DNA from: a virus
Virus record (IMG/VR): IMGVR_UViG_3300008954_000062
Location: 1 to 58,414 of that record
Reading direction: 5' to 3' (one strand)
Length of the DNA stretch: 58,414 bases
Below the pieces are notes generated by a model. It saw only the letters and a list, made by a program, of their open reading frames with translations. It searched no databases and was not told the origin of the DNA. Positions 41,548-51,494 of the stretch are shown here, in pieces. Positions within the stretch are counted from its first letter, which is position 1; each line of letters begins with the position of its first letter. Both the position numbers and the translations under genes were made by a program.

Positions 41548-42216
41548 ATGGCAAGACTATTTATAACGCCTCGTGAAGTTGATTTTATATCTGACCTTAC
41601 TAAGGAAATTACTAAAGATGTAATAGGACAAAAGATATACTATTATAAAGTTAGAGAAGATCTTACTAGTGTGCATGACATATACGAAGAAGCTATAGAT
41701 AAAATATTTGATAGACCCATCGAAATCGAAGCGCTAATTGAATGGGAACCTGCAGAGTTTAGAACAAATAGATTTGGTGCTGAAGAATACTCTACAATAT
41801 CAGTATATATTCATGCTCGAGATATGCTAGACAGAGAAATAACACTCAGAGACGGTGATTATTTTAGCTATGGTACAGTATTTTTTGAGATAACATCTAT
41901 TATTGTTGACAAGCAGATACATGGCCAAATTGAACACAAAACCGGTTATAAGGTAATCGGCAAACAAGCACGACAGGGACAAATTGATGTAATGCCTAAC
42001 GGGCCGACTGATGAGGAGTATACAGATGAGGGTTCTGTACAGGAAGAATTCGTGCAACAGCGAGGATTTGAGAAAAATCGATTAGGTGAAACAGGAGATA
42101 AGCGCCAGCTTCAAGAAGATGGAAAGCTTACATCACCAATTTCTGAGCCGGCAGAAATTTCTGAAAAAGGAGATGACTCTGGAATTAATTCATCATTCTA
42201 CGGAGACAATTCTTAG
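41548..42216 (+). CDS. Neck protein (gp14-like)
   Basis: This 222-residue protein begins with TPREVDFISDLTKEITKDVI, then IGQKIYYYKVRED and a DIYEEAIDKIFDRPIEIEAL segment, the layout of T4 gp14, where a helix is followed by YGTDVYYIPR and a D-E-x-F-G segment. In T4 it joins gp13 to close the filled head and dock the tail. The C-terminal 65 residues are polar and probably disordered. AGGAG overlaps the preceding stop. Gene order supports the assignment; sequence evidence alone is moderate. Confidence 0.7.
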   Translation: MARLFITPREVDFISDLTKEITKDVIGQKIYYYKVREDLTSVHDIYEEAIDKIFDRPIEIEALIEWEPAEFRTNRFGAEEYSTISVYIHARDMLDREITLRDGDYFSYGTVFFEITSIIVDKQIHGQIEHKTGYKVIGKQARQGQIDVMPNGPTDEEYTDEGSVQEEFVQQRGFEKNRLGETGDKRQLQEDGKLTSPISEPAEISEKGDDSGINSSFYGDNS

Positions 42217-42229
42217 TAGGTAATATATT

Positions 42230-43600
42230 ATGAGTACAAGACTAGACCAACAGCCAAAAAACCCTGCAGATCGAAGAAGATCTGGTTATGAGGGTACAGA
42301 TATACCGGGTGACATAACAATCCCTCCCTGTACAATTGAAGATGTAGACAGATCTGTCTTCAATCTTTTTAACGAATCAATACCACTTCAGTATGAAAAG
42401 TCAGGTGTAGTAAAGAGAACACCGGTAATTTATGCTTCTGGCGAGAGGTTTGCTGTGCTTAGAAGAAAAGAACCGCTAAGAGATAAGAATAATGCACTTA
42501 TTCTCCCGCTAGTGTCTATTATGAGAACAAGCGTAACACAAGAAGTCCAAAGAGGCATGGGACCTGGTGAAGGAAGCCCAATAACTATTAAGCGTCGTCT
42601 TAATGAATCTGATCCCGTATACAAAAGATTGAAAAATCTGCATGGATTTGCTAATCAAGATAATTTAGCATCATCAGAGCATAGAACAGGTCACTCACCA
42701 GAAAGACCCGCTGGTCCATACTCCACGGGCTCAAACCCGGGTACTGTAGCGTCTAGAAGGTCACCATCAGGGCCTACTACCAATACACGATCTGGAAAAA
42801 TTCTAACTCCAAATTTGGGATCCTCAATAGTAGAAATTATCGAGATTCCACCTACGAAATTCTTCAATGTAACGTATGATGTTACATTTTGGGCACAGTA
42901 TACACAGCAAATGAATGATATGATCATGGCAATGATGTCTGTTTATCAAGACAATAGAAGACGAACATTCAAATTGGAGACTGATAAGGGCTACTGGTTT
43001 GTTGGTTACGTCGGATCTGATATTTCACCGGGTAACAATTATGATGATTTCACAGACAACGAAAGATTAGTAAGATATAGCTTTGAGATTCAAGTCGCCG
43101 GATATATGATAGCACCTGACTATTCCGGAGCACCCCCAGTTTTGAGAAGATACGTCTCAGCACCTGATATTACATTTGATGTTACGTCATTTGGCGGCAA
43201 TTTGATAGGTACACCCGTACATGGACCTTTTAGTGGCGATCCGACTAGTTATATGCTTGATGACTTAGCTGCAGAGGACGATCCACTCCCGGGAAGTGGC
43301 ATTGGCAGGTCATCGTTAGGCTCTGCAAGAAGTGCTATTGGTGATCCTGTTTTAGGAGCAACATATGCAGGATCCGACCTTAGGGGCATCGGGTCTAGAG
43401 CACCGACAGCTGAATCAACATCAGTAGGCGGACACACATCAGGCCCCAGTAGAGTTGATATTATTAGAATTACTAAGGATCCTTTTACCGGAAAGACAAT
43501 TAGATCCATAGTCAAAGTTAAAACAAGGAACCAAAGGCAAGGAGAGACGGTATATTCTTCAGCTATTCCAATTAATCTTGGAATTTTGCTGCCAGACTGA
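42230..43600 (+). CDS. Tail completion / sheath terminator protein (gp15-like)
   Basis: This 456-residue protein has a core segment, FFNVTYDVTFWAQYTQQMND, with MIMAMMSVYQDNRRRTFKLE after it, in the style of T4 gp15 tail terminators, which cap the tube and sheath and bind the neck. T4 gp15 is 272 residues; this one carries a long Pro/Gly/Ser-rich linker (about 140-185) and a C-terminal Gly/Ser-rich part. It directly precedes the sheath genes, as gp15 precedes gp18 (with 16 and 17 displaced). The call rests mainly on order. Confidence 0.6.
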   Translation: MSTRLDQQPKNPADRRRSGYEGTDIPGDITIPPCTIEDVDRSVFNLFNESIPLQYEKSGVVKRTPVIYASGERFAVLRRKEPLRDKNNALILPLVSIMRTSVTQEVQRGMGPGEGSPITIKRRLNESDPVYKRLKNLHGFANQDNLASSEHRTGHSPERPAGPYSTGSNPGTVASRRSPSGPTTNTRSGKILTPNLGSSIVEIIEIPPTKFFNVTYDVTFWAQYTQQMNDMIMAMMSVYQDNRRRTFKLETDKGYWFVGYVGSDISPGNNYDDFTDNERLVRYSFEIQVAGYMIAPDYSGAPPVLRRYVSAPDITFDVTSFGGNLIGTPVHGPFSGDPTSYMLDDLAAEDDPLPGSGIGRSSLGSARSAIGDPVLGATYAGSDLRGIGSRAPTAESTSVGGHTSGPSRVDIIRITKDPFTGKTIRSIVKVKTRNQRQGETVYSSAIPINLGILLPD

Positions 43601-43631
43601 TTTACTAGTATGGAACTTTGGACCACATCGC

Positions 43632-43639
43632 GATACTTA
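43632..43639 (+). promoter_or_regulatory. Candidate late-promoter-like element (GATACTTA)
   Basis: GATACTTA in the 74-nt gap before the first sheath gene, 35 nt before the ATG, differs by one base from GATATTTA. Confidence 0.35.
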
Positions 43640-43674
43640 TCATAGAATGATTCGCGTCTAAGGAGAGATATTCA

Positions 43675-46600
43675 ATGGCTGAACAGACATTTAAGTCACC
43701 TGGATTTTTTGAACAGGAAATTGATTTGTCCGCAACCCGGGCAACCCCGCTAGGAACACCTGCTGGTGTTATCGGTACTTCAGAAAAAGGTCCTGCATTC
43801 GTACCTGTTACTGTTGGATCCTATGCGGATTTTGAGTCTAAGTTTGGAACGCTAGATTCTAATAGATTTGGGCCCTATGCGGTACGAGAATTTCTAAAAT
43901 ACAAAAAATCTGCAACGTACCTTCGAGTTTTAGGTGCAGGTGCAAATTCAACAACAGCAGATATTACAACTACACGTAATAAGGGTACAGTGAAAAATGC
44001 TGGCTTTTATGTAGGTGGTACAGCAACAACATCAATGGGCTCAGCCGGCGGGCATCGTGGAGTAGTCCAATTTCTTTGTGCAGAGCACTCAGTTAATTTC
44101 GCTCACGAACAAGCTGGATATCCTGTTTTTAGTGATAATGACTCATTTACAGGAAAATTTGGATCCAGATCAGCAGATGGTACTGTCAATCTAGTACGTG
44201 CTGTATTATTCACAACTACAGGCTCTAGATTTGAAGTTATCGACGGAAATCAACGTTATACTGATGCAGGAGGTCTAACAGGTCTTTCTGATGCAAACGG
44301 CGGGATGGACGATCTTGCAGGAATATATGATTTGGGATTGGGAGATCCTCGAACTGCCACAGGTGCAGGACACTTCAAACTAGTACTATCATGCTCTGCA
44401 GGTACTTCTTTTGCTAATGATGAATCAGCAAGCGGAAGAAGAATATATACAGCATCACTAGACCCTAGTGACAAGAACTATGTTGGAAAAATTCTCAACA
44501 CAGATCCATGGAAATTTCAAGAGCAGCAGCATTTACTCTACTTGGACTTTGCTGTTGAAAATGAATTAGCTTCAGGCTCACTAAATCCAGGATCAGTAGC
44601 ACTACTTTCTGGATCAACATCTACCACATCCACCGGTGGAGATACATCTACACAGTTCTTGCAACTGTTTGGTAGATATGATACTAGATATACGACACCA
44701 CAGACGCCAGAAATTATTTCACAGCCATACGGCAAGACTGAGTACGATCTCTTTCGTTTTGAGACTATATCAGATGGTGCTTGGGGAAATGACAAAGTAA
44801 AGATTAGTATTGCCAATCTACGTGCGTCATCTGATCCTAAAAACAAGTACGGAACATTTGATGTTCAAGTAAGGAAGTTTGACGATACTGATTTGAATAC
44901 TCAAATAGTTGAACACTATCCTAAGTGCACCTTAGATCCCAATGATGAAAGATATATTGCTCGTCAAATTGGCGACAAGAAGGTTTATTATAACTTCGAC
45001 GCAGACGAACCAGACGAGCGTCGCTTAGTAATACATGGAAAATATCCAAACAGATCTAATAGAATAAGAGTTGTTATGAATAGCAAGCTGGAGGCTGGTG
45101 AAGTACCTCAAGAGGCATTGCCATTCGGCTTCAGGGGCGTCCCAGTACTCAAGACGTCAGATACTCTTACAGATTTAGGTCACTTAGCACTCAAGAATGA
45201 GCACAATATTTCGATTGGTGAGACACATTCAGCATCAAATACTAGACTTTCATGCTCAGGTTCAACAAATCTGACAGGATCAATCGTTCCGCCATTACCA
45301 TTTAGATTCAAAGTAACACGAGGTGATGTTAGTCAAACTCATTCAGGTTACGTGGGACAAACAGGTACTAATGAAAGGGTTGATTCTAAGTTATACTGGG
45401 GTGTGAAGTTTGAAAGAATGCCAGTATCATCGTCATCACCAAGCGGTGACTTTAGTAATTCATGTTTGAACTCTAATGTAGCAGCACTGCCAAACCCGCT
45501 AATTAAGGCATATTCAAAGTTTGGAGGCATTGCCAAGCTTGATACAGTAGTTACGGGCGGCGCAGCAGATAACTTCAACAACAATAAATTTACACTAGCG
45601 AGAGTAGCGCTTTACAACCAGTTACAAAGTGGACATATTACACATGTTTCCGGGACAGCAAAAGAGCACATGTTGGAAGCTGCATATATAAGAAACGGTC
45701 GTCCGGATCCAAACACATATACAGTCGATGATCCCAATAACTTCTCTAGAGTAACACTGGCAACGCTAGTTCATTCGTCTTCGACGGTATTCAATAGATT
45801 CACAGACTATCTCAAGTTCAGTACAATGTTTTACGGCGGCTTTGATGGACTTAACATCTTAGATAAAGATAGCCACTTGATGAGAGACCGCGCAGCGTCC
45901 ATGGATACAGGGGGTAAAGCAACAACTGCAACTCCCAATATTGGATTATTTACACATGTCGCAGGATCAGGAAGAAACAACAATGTAGTTAGCTCTTACA
46001 AGCGAGCTGCACAAATTCTAACAGATCCTTTAGCGTCTAGAATTAACGTTCTGGCCATCCCGGGTATTCGAGATTCTTTTGTAACAGATCATGTACTTTC
46101 TTATGTAAAAGATTATGGCATGGCCATTTATCTTATGGAGATGCTCAACTATGACGTTGATGCTACACGTCTATACGATGATTCAAAAACAAAAGTAAAC
46201 GTACAGGAAACAGTCGAACAATTTGATAGTCGTTCAATAGATAATAACTACGCAGCTGCATACTTTCCAGATGTCAGAATAAATGATCCCGTCAATAACA
46301 GACATGTAAAAGTACCTGCATCTGTTGTGGCATTGGGAGCACTGGCCTATAATGACAAAGTATCATTCCCATGGTTTGCACCTGCAGGATTCAATAGAGG
46401 TGCACTAGATAACGTCAAGAATGTTTCTGTTAGGCTTAATGCTGCTGATCGCGATGATTTGTACGATGGGAGAATCAACCCGATTGCTGTATTCCCTAAT
46501 GGGGGTCACGTAATCTTTGGTCAAAAGACACTCCAACAAGCAAAGTCTGCACTAGACAGAGTAAACGTAAGAAGGCTTTTACTTGAAGTTAAAAGACTTA

Positions 46601-46869
46601 TCGTTAATGTTGCTAGAGGTCTATTGTTTGAACAGAATACACCTGAGACACGTGCGAGGTTTGTCAATCAGGCAGCACCTCTTCTTGCACTAGTCCAAGC
46701 TCAAGCGGGAATTGAATCCTTTAGGGTTGTCATGGATGACACTAATAACACAGAGGCAGATAGAGAATCAAATAGATTGAACGGAAGAATAATAATTGTT
46801 CCTACTAGATCGATTGAGTTTATATCAATCGACTTTGTGGTCACAAATAGTGGGGTTTCATTCGAGTAA
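43675..46869 (+). CDS. Tail sheath protein 1 (gp18-like)
   Basis: This 1064-residue protein is a contractile sheath subunit. The N-terminus FKSPGFFEQEIDLSATRATP with GTPAGVIGTSEKGPAFVPVT matches the sheath start pattern; the C-terminal ~200 residues have the sheath core: FPWFAPAGFNRGAL, NPIAVFPNGGHVIFGQKTL, LDRVNVRRLLLEVKR, and the closing RSIEFISIDFVVTNSG. T4 gp18 is 659 residues; the extra length lies mainly in the middle, probably as surface domains. It packs around the tube and contracts on infection. The next gene is a paralogue sharing the same ends. AAGGAGAG is the ribosome binding site. Confidence 0.95.
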   Translation: MAEQTFKSPGFFEQEIDLSATRATPLGTPAGVIGTSEKGPAFVPVTVGSYADFESKFGTLDSNRFGPYAVREFLKYKKSATYLRVLGAGANSTTADITTTRNKGTVKNAGFYVGGTATTSMGSAGGHRGVVQFLCAEHSVNFAHEQAGYPVFSDNDSFTGKFGSRSADGTVNLVRAVLFTTTGSRFEVIDGNQRYTDAGGLTGLSDANGGMDDLAGIYDLGLGDPRTATGAGHFKLVLSCSAGTSFANDESASGRRIYTASLDPSDKNYVGKILNTDPWKFQEQQHLLYLDFAVENELASGSLNPGSVALLSGSTSTTSTGGDTSTQFLQLFGRYDTRYTTPQTPEIISQPYGKTEYDLFRFETISDGAWGNDKVKISIANLRASSDPKNKYGTFDVQVRKFDDTDLNTQIVEHYPKCTLDPNDERYIARQIGDKKVYYNFDADEPDERRLVIHGKYPNRSNRIRVVMNSKLEAGEVPQEALPFGFRGVPVLKTSDTLTDLGHLALKNEHNISIGETHSASNTRLSCSGSTNLTGSIVPPLPFRFKVTRGDVSQTHSGYVGQTGTNERVDSKLYWGVKFERMPVSSSSPSGDFSNSCLNSNVAALPNPLIKAYSKFGGIAKLDTVVTGGAADNFNNNKFTLARVALYNQLQSGHITHVSGTAKEHMLEAAYIRNGRPDPNTYTVDDPNNFSRVTLATLVHSSSTVFNRFTDYLKFSTMFYGGFDGLNILDKDSHLMRDRAASMDTGGKATTATPNIGLFTHVAGSGRNNNVVSSYKRAAQILTDPLASRINVLAIPGIRDSFVTDHVLSYVKDYGMAIYLMEMLNYDVDATRLYDDSKTKVNVQETVEQFDSRSIDNNYAAAYFPDVRINDPVNNRHVKVPASVVALGALAYNDKVSFPWFAPAGFNRGALDNVKNVSVRLNAADRDDLYDGRINPIAVFPNGGHVIFGQKTLQQAKSALDRVNVRRLLLEVKRLIVNVARGLLFEQNTPETRARFVNQAAPLLALVQAQAGIESFRVVMDDTNNTEADRESNRLNGRIIIVPTRSIEFISIDFVVTNSGVSFE

Positions 46870-46871
46870 TG

Positions 46872-46883
46872 AATACCTATAAT
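46872..46883 (+). promoter_or_regulatory. Candidate promoter between the two sheath genes
   Basis: AATACCTATAAT lies 34 nt before the ATG of the second sheath gene. It contains TATAAT (46878-46883) and a weaker version of the late-like element; no clear -35 box is seen. Confidence 0.3.
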
Positions 46884-46917
46884 ATGAAATTAAGATCTAC
46901 AGTTAGGAGCGAACAGA

Positions 46918-49900
46918 ATGGCTGAGCTTACCTTTAAAAGCCCTGGTATAAGTACCCGAGAGATAGACCTAAGCGGTCCCACCACAATATCTCCACAAGG
47001 AACACCCGCCGGGATCATAGGAACATCACTTAAGGGTCATGCCTTTGTTCCAATCACAGTTGCAACCTATCAGGATTTTGTAGCTGAATTTGGAGGAACG
47101 GACGGTGAAAAGTTTGGTCCTTTAGCAATGAGAGAGTGGATGAGAAGTGCACGGGCGGGAACATATGTTAGAGTTCTTGGTGTTGGGGACGGAAAGAAAA
47201 GATCAACTTCTGGTGATAACACAGGAAGAGTAAATAATGCAGGATTTACAGTCGGGCAAAGATTAGTTCAAGCTAACGGAAATGTCAGCGACAATACATA
47301 TGCAGGCTCAACTAATGCTAACGGTGGTGCACTCGGTAGGTCATACTTCTTGGGGTGCTATTTATCTGATTCTAACGGCTCTACAGTGCTCAAGGGAGCA
47401 GGAATTACTGGCAAATCAATATTAGGTGCGTCAGGTTCGCATCCGATGGTCCGAGGTGTACTTTTTGCGCCCTCCGGTGTTTTACTAGCACTTTCATCAA
47501 CAGCAGTTGGTGTAGGCACAAATGATCCCGTAACAAATCTTGCAGCGTATAGTACGTTTGGCGCTTCAGCTAATGCAGGATCTGCCATAGGCTCAGTCAA
47601 CTTATCAAACTCAAATCAGAACTTTGTAATGTTGCTCAACGGACATTCAGCTACTGATGAATATCCGTCAATTTACTCAGCCTCATTCGACCCGGATGCT
47701 GCACAATATTTCCACAAAGTATTCAATACTGATCCAGCAAAAATTGAAAAAGCTGGACATTATCTATACGCACATTGGAATTCATATCAGTCACATACAA
47801 CTCTGACCGGATCCGGAATCACTGCGGGAATTGCGCCGACAGGATCTCTCCATGAAGCAGCATTCCTTCTTTCAGGAACACAAGGTAGAAACGCAGGAAC
47901 AACTTCAGTACCTAACTTCGAAGGCTTTGAAGAAAGGTATCAAGCAGCCTTCTCCCCATGGATCGTTTCTCAAAAGTTCGGTGGACAAAGAAAGAATCTT
48001 TTCAAGTTTCATGCACTAGACGATGGAGCACGAGGAAATGATCTTTATAAGATTACTGTAGAAAACGTCGCTGGATCAAGCAATGAAAACAACAAGTACG
48101 GAACATTTGATATTCTAGTTAGAGACTTTAGAGATTCTGACGCTGAACCACGTGTATTTGAATCATTCAGAGCACTATCACTAGATCCGACAAGCGATAG
48201 ATACATTGCTAGAATCATAGGCGACATGAATATGTACTATGACTTTGATCAAAAAGCAGGCGCACAGAAATTAAGAATTGAGGGCACACACCCTAATAAA
48301 TCATCATACGTAAGAGTTCAAGTATCAGATGATGTTGATGATGTAAATATTGATGCAGCTTCACTTCCTGTAGGATTTCGCGGACATCATCACTTAGTAA
48401 CAAGCGGTTCCGGAATTCTAGAAGGTTACCACGTAGCTGCACATCATACAACGCAGGATAAGCTAAATAGAGCAGTACAGATGCCAGTTCCTTTCCGTGA
48501 TCACTTACGATTAGGAGTGCAACCACGTGCACGCATCAACGCTGGTTTTACTTGGGGCGTTCAGTTTGAAGTAAAAGATAGCTTAGATGAACCCAACAAG
48601 AATCAAAAATTAGACGAGGGCATTAGGTCATATACCAAGTACTTCCCTATGATGCACACTGAGTGGCAAAATGCTATGGTTGGTGACAACGCAGGCGCAG
48701 CTGATAGTAGCGGTGTGATCTTAGACTCTGATAGATTCAATAACGGCTTATTTACTCTTGAAAATATTCAAGTTGTCACGAACTCTAGTGATCTGCCTGA
48801 TCCTCTTCGCTGGGGAGCTTCTTCTTATAGACGTGATGCAATTGCATCAGGATCACTCCAAGATACAGACGGATCTGTATATACAAATACCCGATTCTTT
48901 GACCCAGACAAGGACTTTACTCATCTACCCACTAGAAAATATCTGAAGTTCAGCCTTTTCATGCAGGGCGGATTTGATGGCTTCAATATGTTTGACAAAG
49001 AAAAGACTAAGATGTCTGATACAGCAGTTCGACGAGAAATGACTGATACATCTGGTCAAGGTGGAAAAGAAGGTCCGTCTATTGCATCATATCGAAAAGC
49101 AATCGATGTTATGGAAGAAAAATCAGACGTTGATATTCAACTTCTTGCAATCCCTGGACAGAGACATGAAGCAGTTACAGATTATGCAATCGACTCAGTA
49201 GAATCTAGATTTGATGCATTACTCATTATGGACGTTGAAGAAAAAGATAACGTCAATGCATTCATTACAGGATCTTCGCAAATACCGAATGTTTCAAATA
49301 CAGTAACTAGATTTGAAGCAAGAAATCTAGATAGTTCTTTTGCTGCAGCATATTATCCAGATGTCGTAATGGTTGATCCTGCTACAAATACAAACGTTGT
49401 ATGCCCACCTTCAGTTGCTGTACTCGGTGCATTTTCTAGAAACGATGCTGTTGCACATCCCTGGTTTGCTCCAGCAGGATTTTCTAGAGGAGCACTCAAT
49501 GTAATAGAGTCTCAAGTCAAGCTCAATAGATCAAACTTGGACGCACTATACGAAGCAGACATCAACCCACTAACTTCTTTCCCACACTCCCAGGGGGTTA
49601 TCGTTTTCGGTCAGAAAACACTTCTAGCTGCACAATCCTCGTTGGATAGAGTAAATGTTAGAAGGCTTCTGATTGATGTTAGAAGAAAAGTTCGTAAGGT
49701 TGCTAATACAATACTCTTTGAACCAAATCGTGCTTCTACTTTGGCAAGATTCTCTGCTGCTGTAACACCGATTCTTACAAGAATTCAACAGCAACAAGGT
49801 CTAGATAGATTCAAAGTTCAAATTGACACTTCAACAACGACACAGTCAGATGTTGAAAATAACACAGTTCGAGGGAAGATCTTCCTTCAGCCCACAAGAT

Positions 49901-49956
49901 CAGTTGAGTTTATCGCCCTCGACTTTGTCGTCACAAATCAAGGTGCAGACGTATAA
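46918..49956 (+). CDS. Tail sheath protein 2 (gp18-like paralogue)
   Basis: This 1012-residue protein is a second sheath subunit. It shares the N-terminal FKSPGISTREIDLSG and GTPAGIIGTSLKGHAFVPIT and the C-terminal FAPAGFSRGAL, QGVIVFGQKTL, LDRVNVRRLLIDVRR and RSVEFIALDFVVTNQG with sheath 1. The shared central segment NKYGTFDI(L/Q)V(R) with RDF/KFDD is also present in both. The central surface parts differ widely. Either both build a mixed sheath or one serves a special zone such as the neck or baseplate end. AGGAGCG precedes the start. Neither copy shows a broken frame, so both seem functional. Confidence 0.95.
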   Translation: MAELTFKSPGISTREIDLSGPTTISPQGTPAGIIGTSLKGHAFVPITVATYQDFVAEFGGTDGEKFGPLAMREWMRSARAGTYVRVLGVGDGKKRSTSGDNTGRVNNAGFTVGQRLVQANGNVSDNTYAGSTNANGGALGRSYFLGCYLSDSNGSTVLKGAGITGKSILGASGSHPMVRGVLFAPSGVLLALSSTAVGVGTNDPVTNLAAYSTFGASANAGSAIGSVNLSNSNQNFVMLLNGHSATDEYPSIYSASFDPDAAQYFHKVFNTDPAKIEKAGHYLYAHWNSYQSHTTLTGSGITAGIAPTGSLHEAAFLLSGTQGRNAGTTSVPNFEGFEERYQAAFSPWIVSQKFGGQRKNLFKFHALDDGARGNDLYKITVENVAGSSNENNKYGTFDILVRDFRDSDAEPRVFESFRALSLDPTSDRYIARIIGDMNMYYDFDQKAGAQKLRIEGTHPNKSSYVRVQVSDDVDDVNIDAASLPVGFRGHHHLVTSGSGILEGYHVAAHHTTQDKLNRAVQMPVPFRDHLRLGVQPRARINAGFTWGVQFEVKDSLDEPNKNQKLDEGIRSYTKYFPMMHTEWQNAMVGDNAGAADSSGVILDSDRFNNGLFTLENIQVVTNSSDLPDPLRWGASSYRRDAIASGSLQDTDGSVYTNTRFFDPDKDFTHLPTRKYLKFSLFMQGGFDGFNMFDKEKTKMSDTAVRREMTDTSGQGGKEGPSIASYRKAIDVMEEKSDVDIQLLAIPGQRHEAVTDYAIDSVESRFDALLIMDVEEKDNVNAFITGSSQIPNVSNTVTRFEARNLDSSFAAAYYPDVVMVDPATNTNVVCPPSVAVLGAFSRNDAVAHPWFAPAGFSRGALNVIESQVKLNRSNLDALYEADINPLTSFPHSQGVIVFGQKTLLAAQSSLDRVNVRRLLIDVRRKVRKVANTILFEPNRASTLARFSAAVTPILTRIQQQQGLDRFKVQIDTSTTTQSDVENNTVRGKIFLQPTRSVEFIALDFVVTNQGADV

Positions 49957-49970
49957 AAAGTTTGCTAGGT

Positions 49971-49978
49971 GATATTTA
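49971..49978 (+). promoter_or_regulatory. Candidate late promoter element (GATATTTA)
   Basis: GATATTTA lies 32 nt before the tail tube ATG; TTAGGAG follows as ribosome binding site. It is one of the clearest examples of the recurring element. Confidence 0.5.
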
Positions 49979-50010
49979 CTTACATCAGATGAGATTTTAG
50001 GAGATTCCAG

Positions 50011-50499
50011 ATGGCCGAGACACTTTCAGTTTCAGATATGCTACCCAATAAATTTGAACCAAAAAGAAAATTTAGGTGGGTATTTGCAGTAGAGGGCCTT
50101 GACGCCTTTCTTATGAAAACTGCAGCACGCCCAACAATAAATACAGGTGAGATTGAGATTCCTTATATGAACTCTACTCGCTACATAGCGGGAAAAACTA
50201 AGTTCGATGCTCTAAGTGTAACGCTTCATGATCCAATCGCTCCCTCAGGTGCACAACAGGTTATGGAATGGGTAAGAACACATTTTGAGTCAGTTTCAGG
50301 TCGCGGCGGCTATGCTGATTTCTATAAGCGTGATTGTCAACTCAAGCTATTAGATCCCGTAGGTACTGTTGTAGAGCTCTGGGATATCAAGGGAGCATAC
50401 TTGACATCAGCTGCCTTTGGTGATCTAGATTACGGTTCAGAAGATCCTGCAGAAATATCACTCACAATTCGCTTTGATAATTGCGTGCTGCAATACTGA
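50011..50499 (+). CDS. Tail tube protein (gp19-like)
   Basis: This 162-residue protein, very close to the length of T4 gp19 (163), begins SVSDMLPNKFEPKRKFRWVF, has the strand EIEIPYMNSTRYIAGKTKFD and the HDPIAPSGAQQVMEWVR block, and closes with EISLTIRFDNCVL. Such small beta-barrel proteins stack as hexamers to form the rigid inner tube that carries the DNA. It follows the sheath genes as in T4 and has its own terminator. It is the only tube gene seen, in contrast with the two sheath genes. Confidence 0.95.
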   Translation: MAETLSVSDMLPNKFEPKRKFRWVFAVEGLDAFLMKTAARPTINTGEIEIPYMNSTRYIAGKTKFDALSVTLHDPIAPSGAQQVMEWVRTHFESVSGRGGYADFYKRDCQLKLLDPVGTVVELWDIKGAYLTSAAFGDLDYGSEDPAEISLTIRFDNCVLQY

Positions 50500-50529
50500 T
50501 GTAGTTGTACAACTAATTAGATACTAGTG

Positions 50530-50566
50530 GTGCCCTCTTCTATATTCAGTAGAAGAGGGCGCTTTT
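50530..50566 (+). terminator. Rho-independent terminator after the tail tube gene
   Basis: A 13-bp stem with one G-T pair (50530-50542 with 50550-50562) and a 7-nt loop is followed by TTTT. It ends the sheath-tube transcript. Confidence 0.9.
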
Positions 50567-50592
50567 GTGTTTACATTGACTGTATAACTGAG

Positions 50593-50600
50593 AATATTTG
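50593..50600 (+). promoter_or_regulatory. Weak candidate late-promoter-like element (AATATTTG)
   Basis: AATATTTG lies 33 nt before the GTG at 50634, downstream of a terminator. It differs from GATATTTA at two positions but the place is right for a new transcript. Confidence 0.3.
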
Positions 50601-50633
50601 TCTCTAGACAACAATATTTTTCAGGAGAAGTAA

Positions 50634-51494
50634 GTGTCTGATACATCACGCGAATCAAGAAACGAAGTATTCACAGCATCTGATGCTAAAGCAGCCGGAA
50701 TGCAAACAAGAAACGTCATGAGCGACGATTTTGGTTATGAAGTCCCAATTGAATCTGTACCTCTTCCATCTCGAGGAATTGTATATCCAGCTGACTCTCC
50801 GTTATACGGAAAAGATACAGTTGACATTAGATCTATGACTGCCAGAGAAGAAGATATTCTAACTTCTAGAGCACTTATCAAGAAAGGGACTGTCATAACA
50901 CATCTAATCAAGTCTTGTCTTATCGACAAATCAATTGACGTTAATTCTATGATATCTGGTGATCGAAATGCTCTTATGACAGCACTAAGAATTACAGGCT
51001 ATGGAACAGACTATAAAGTAGAAGTAGATTGTCCAGCATGTAGTGAAAGATCTAAACAAGATTTCAATCTTGCAGAGCTTCCAATAAAGCGACTCGAGAC
51101 TCAACCTGTCGCAGATGGCGCAAATCTTTTTGAATTCACACTACCTATTTCAAAAAAGAAAATTAGATTCAAGTTTCTTACAGGACAAGACGAATCTGAT
51201 ATTACAATCCAAACAGAGCGCGCCAAGAAGCAAGGCGCTGCCGGAGAGAATCTTATCACTACACGTCTTAAACATTCAATCGTTGCTATAGAAGGGGTAG
51301 CAGATAGGACAAAGATTGGAATGTTTATTCGCAATATGCCAGCTAAAGATTCATTGATGCTTCGAAGGTTTATGGACGACAACGAGCCGGGCATTGATAT
51401 GAAGTCGTGGATGACTTGCCCACACTGCCTTGAGCATGCGGAGGTACGGTTGCCATTAGGTGCCAGCTTTTTTTGGCCTGACGCCAACAGATAA
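50634..51494 (+). CDS. Baseplate hub protein (gp26-like, T4 baseplate family)
   Basis: This 286-residue protein matches the T4 gp26 baseplate family: PLPSRGIVYPADSPLYGKDT, then IRSMTAREEDILTSRALIKK, SGDRNALMTALRITGYG and a VDCPACS zinc-type motif, with a second CPHC pair near the C-terminus (residues ~263-266). In T4 it acts in baseplate hub assembly. The start is GTG, preceded by AGGAGAA at the usual distance. Its end overlaps the next small gene. It begins a new transcript after the tail tube terminator. Confidence 0.85.
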   Translation: MSDTSRESRNEVFTASDAKAAGMQTRNVMSDDFGYEVPIESVPLPSRGIVYPADSPLYGKDTVDIRSMTAREEDILTSRALIKKGTVITHLIKSCLIDKSIDVNSMISGDRNALMTALRITGYGTDYKVEVDCPACSERSKQDFNLAELPIKRLETQPVADGANLFEFTLPISKKKIRFKFLTGQDESDITIQTERAKKQGAAGENLITTRLKHSIVAIEGVADRTKIGMFIRNMPAKDSLMLRRFMDDNEPGIDMKSWMTCPHCLEHAEVRLPLGASFFWPDANR

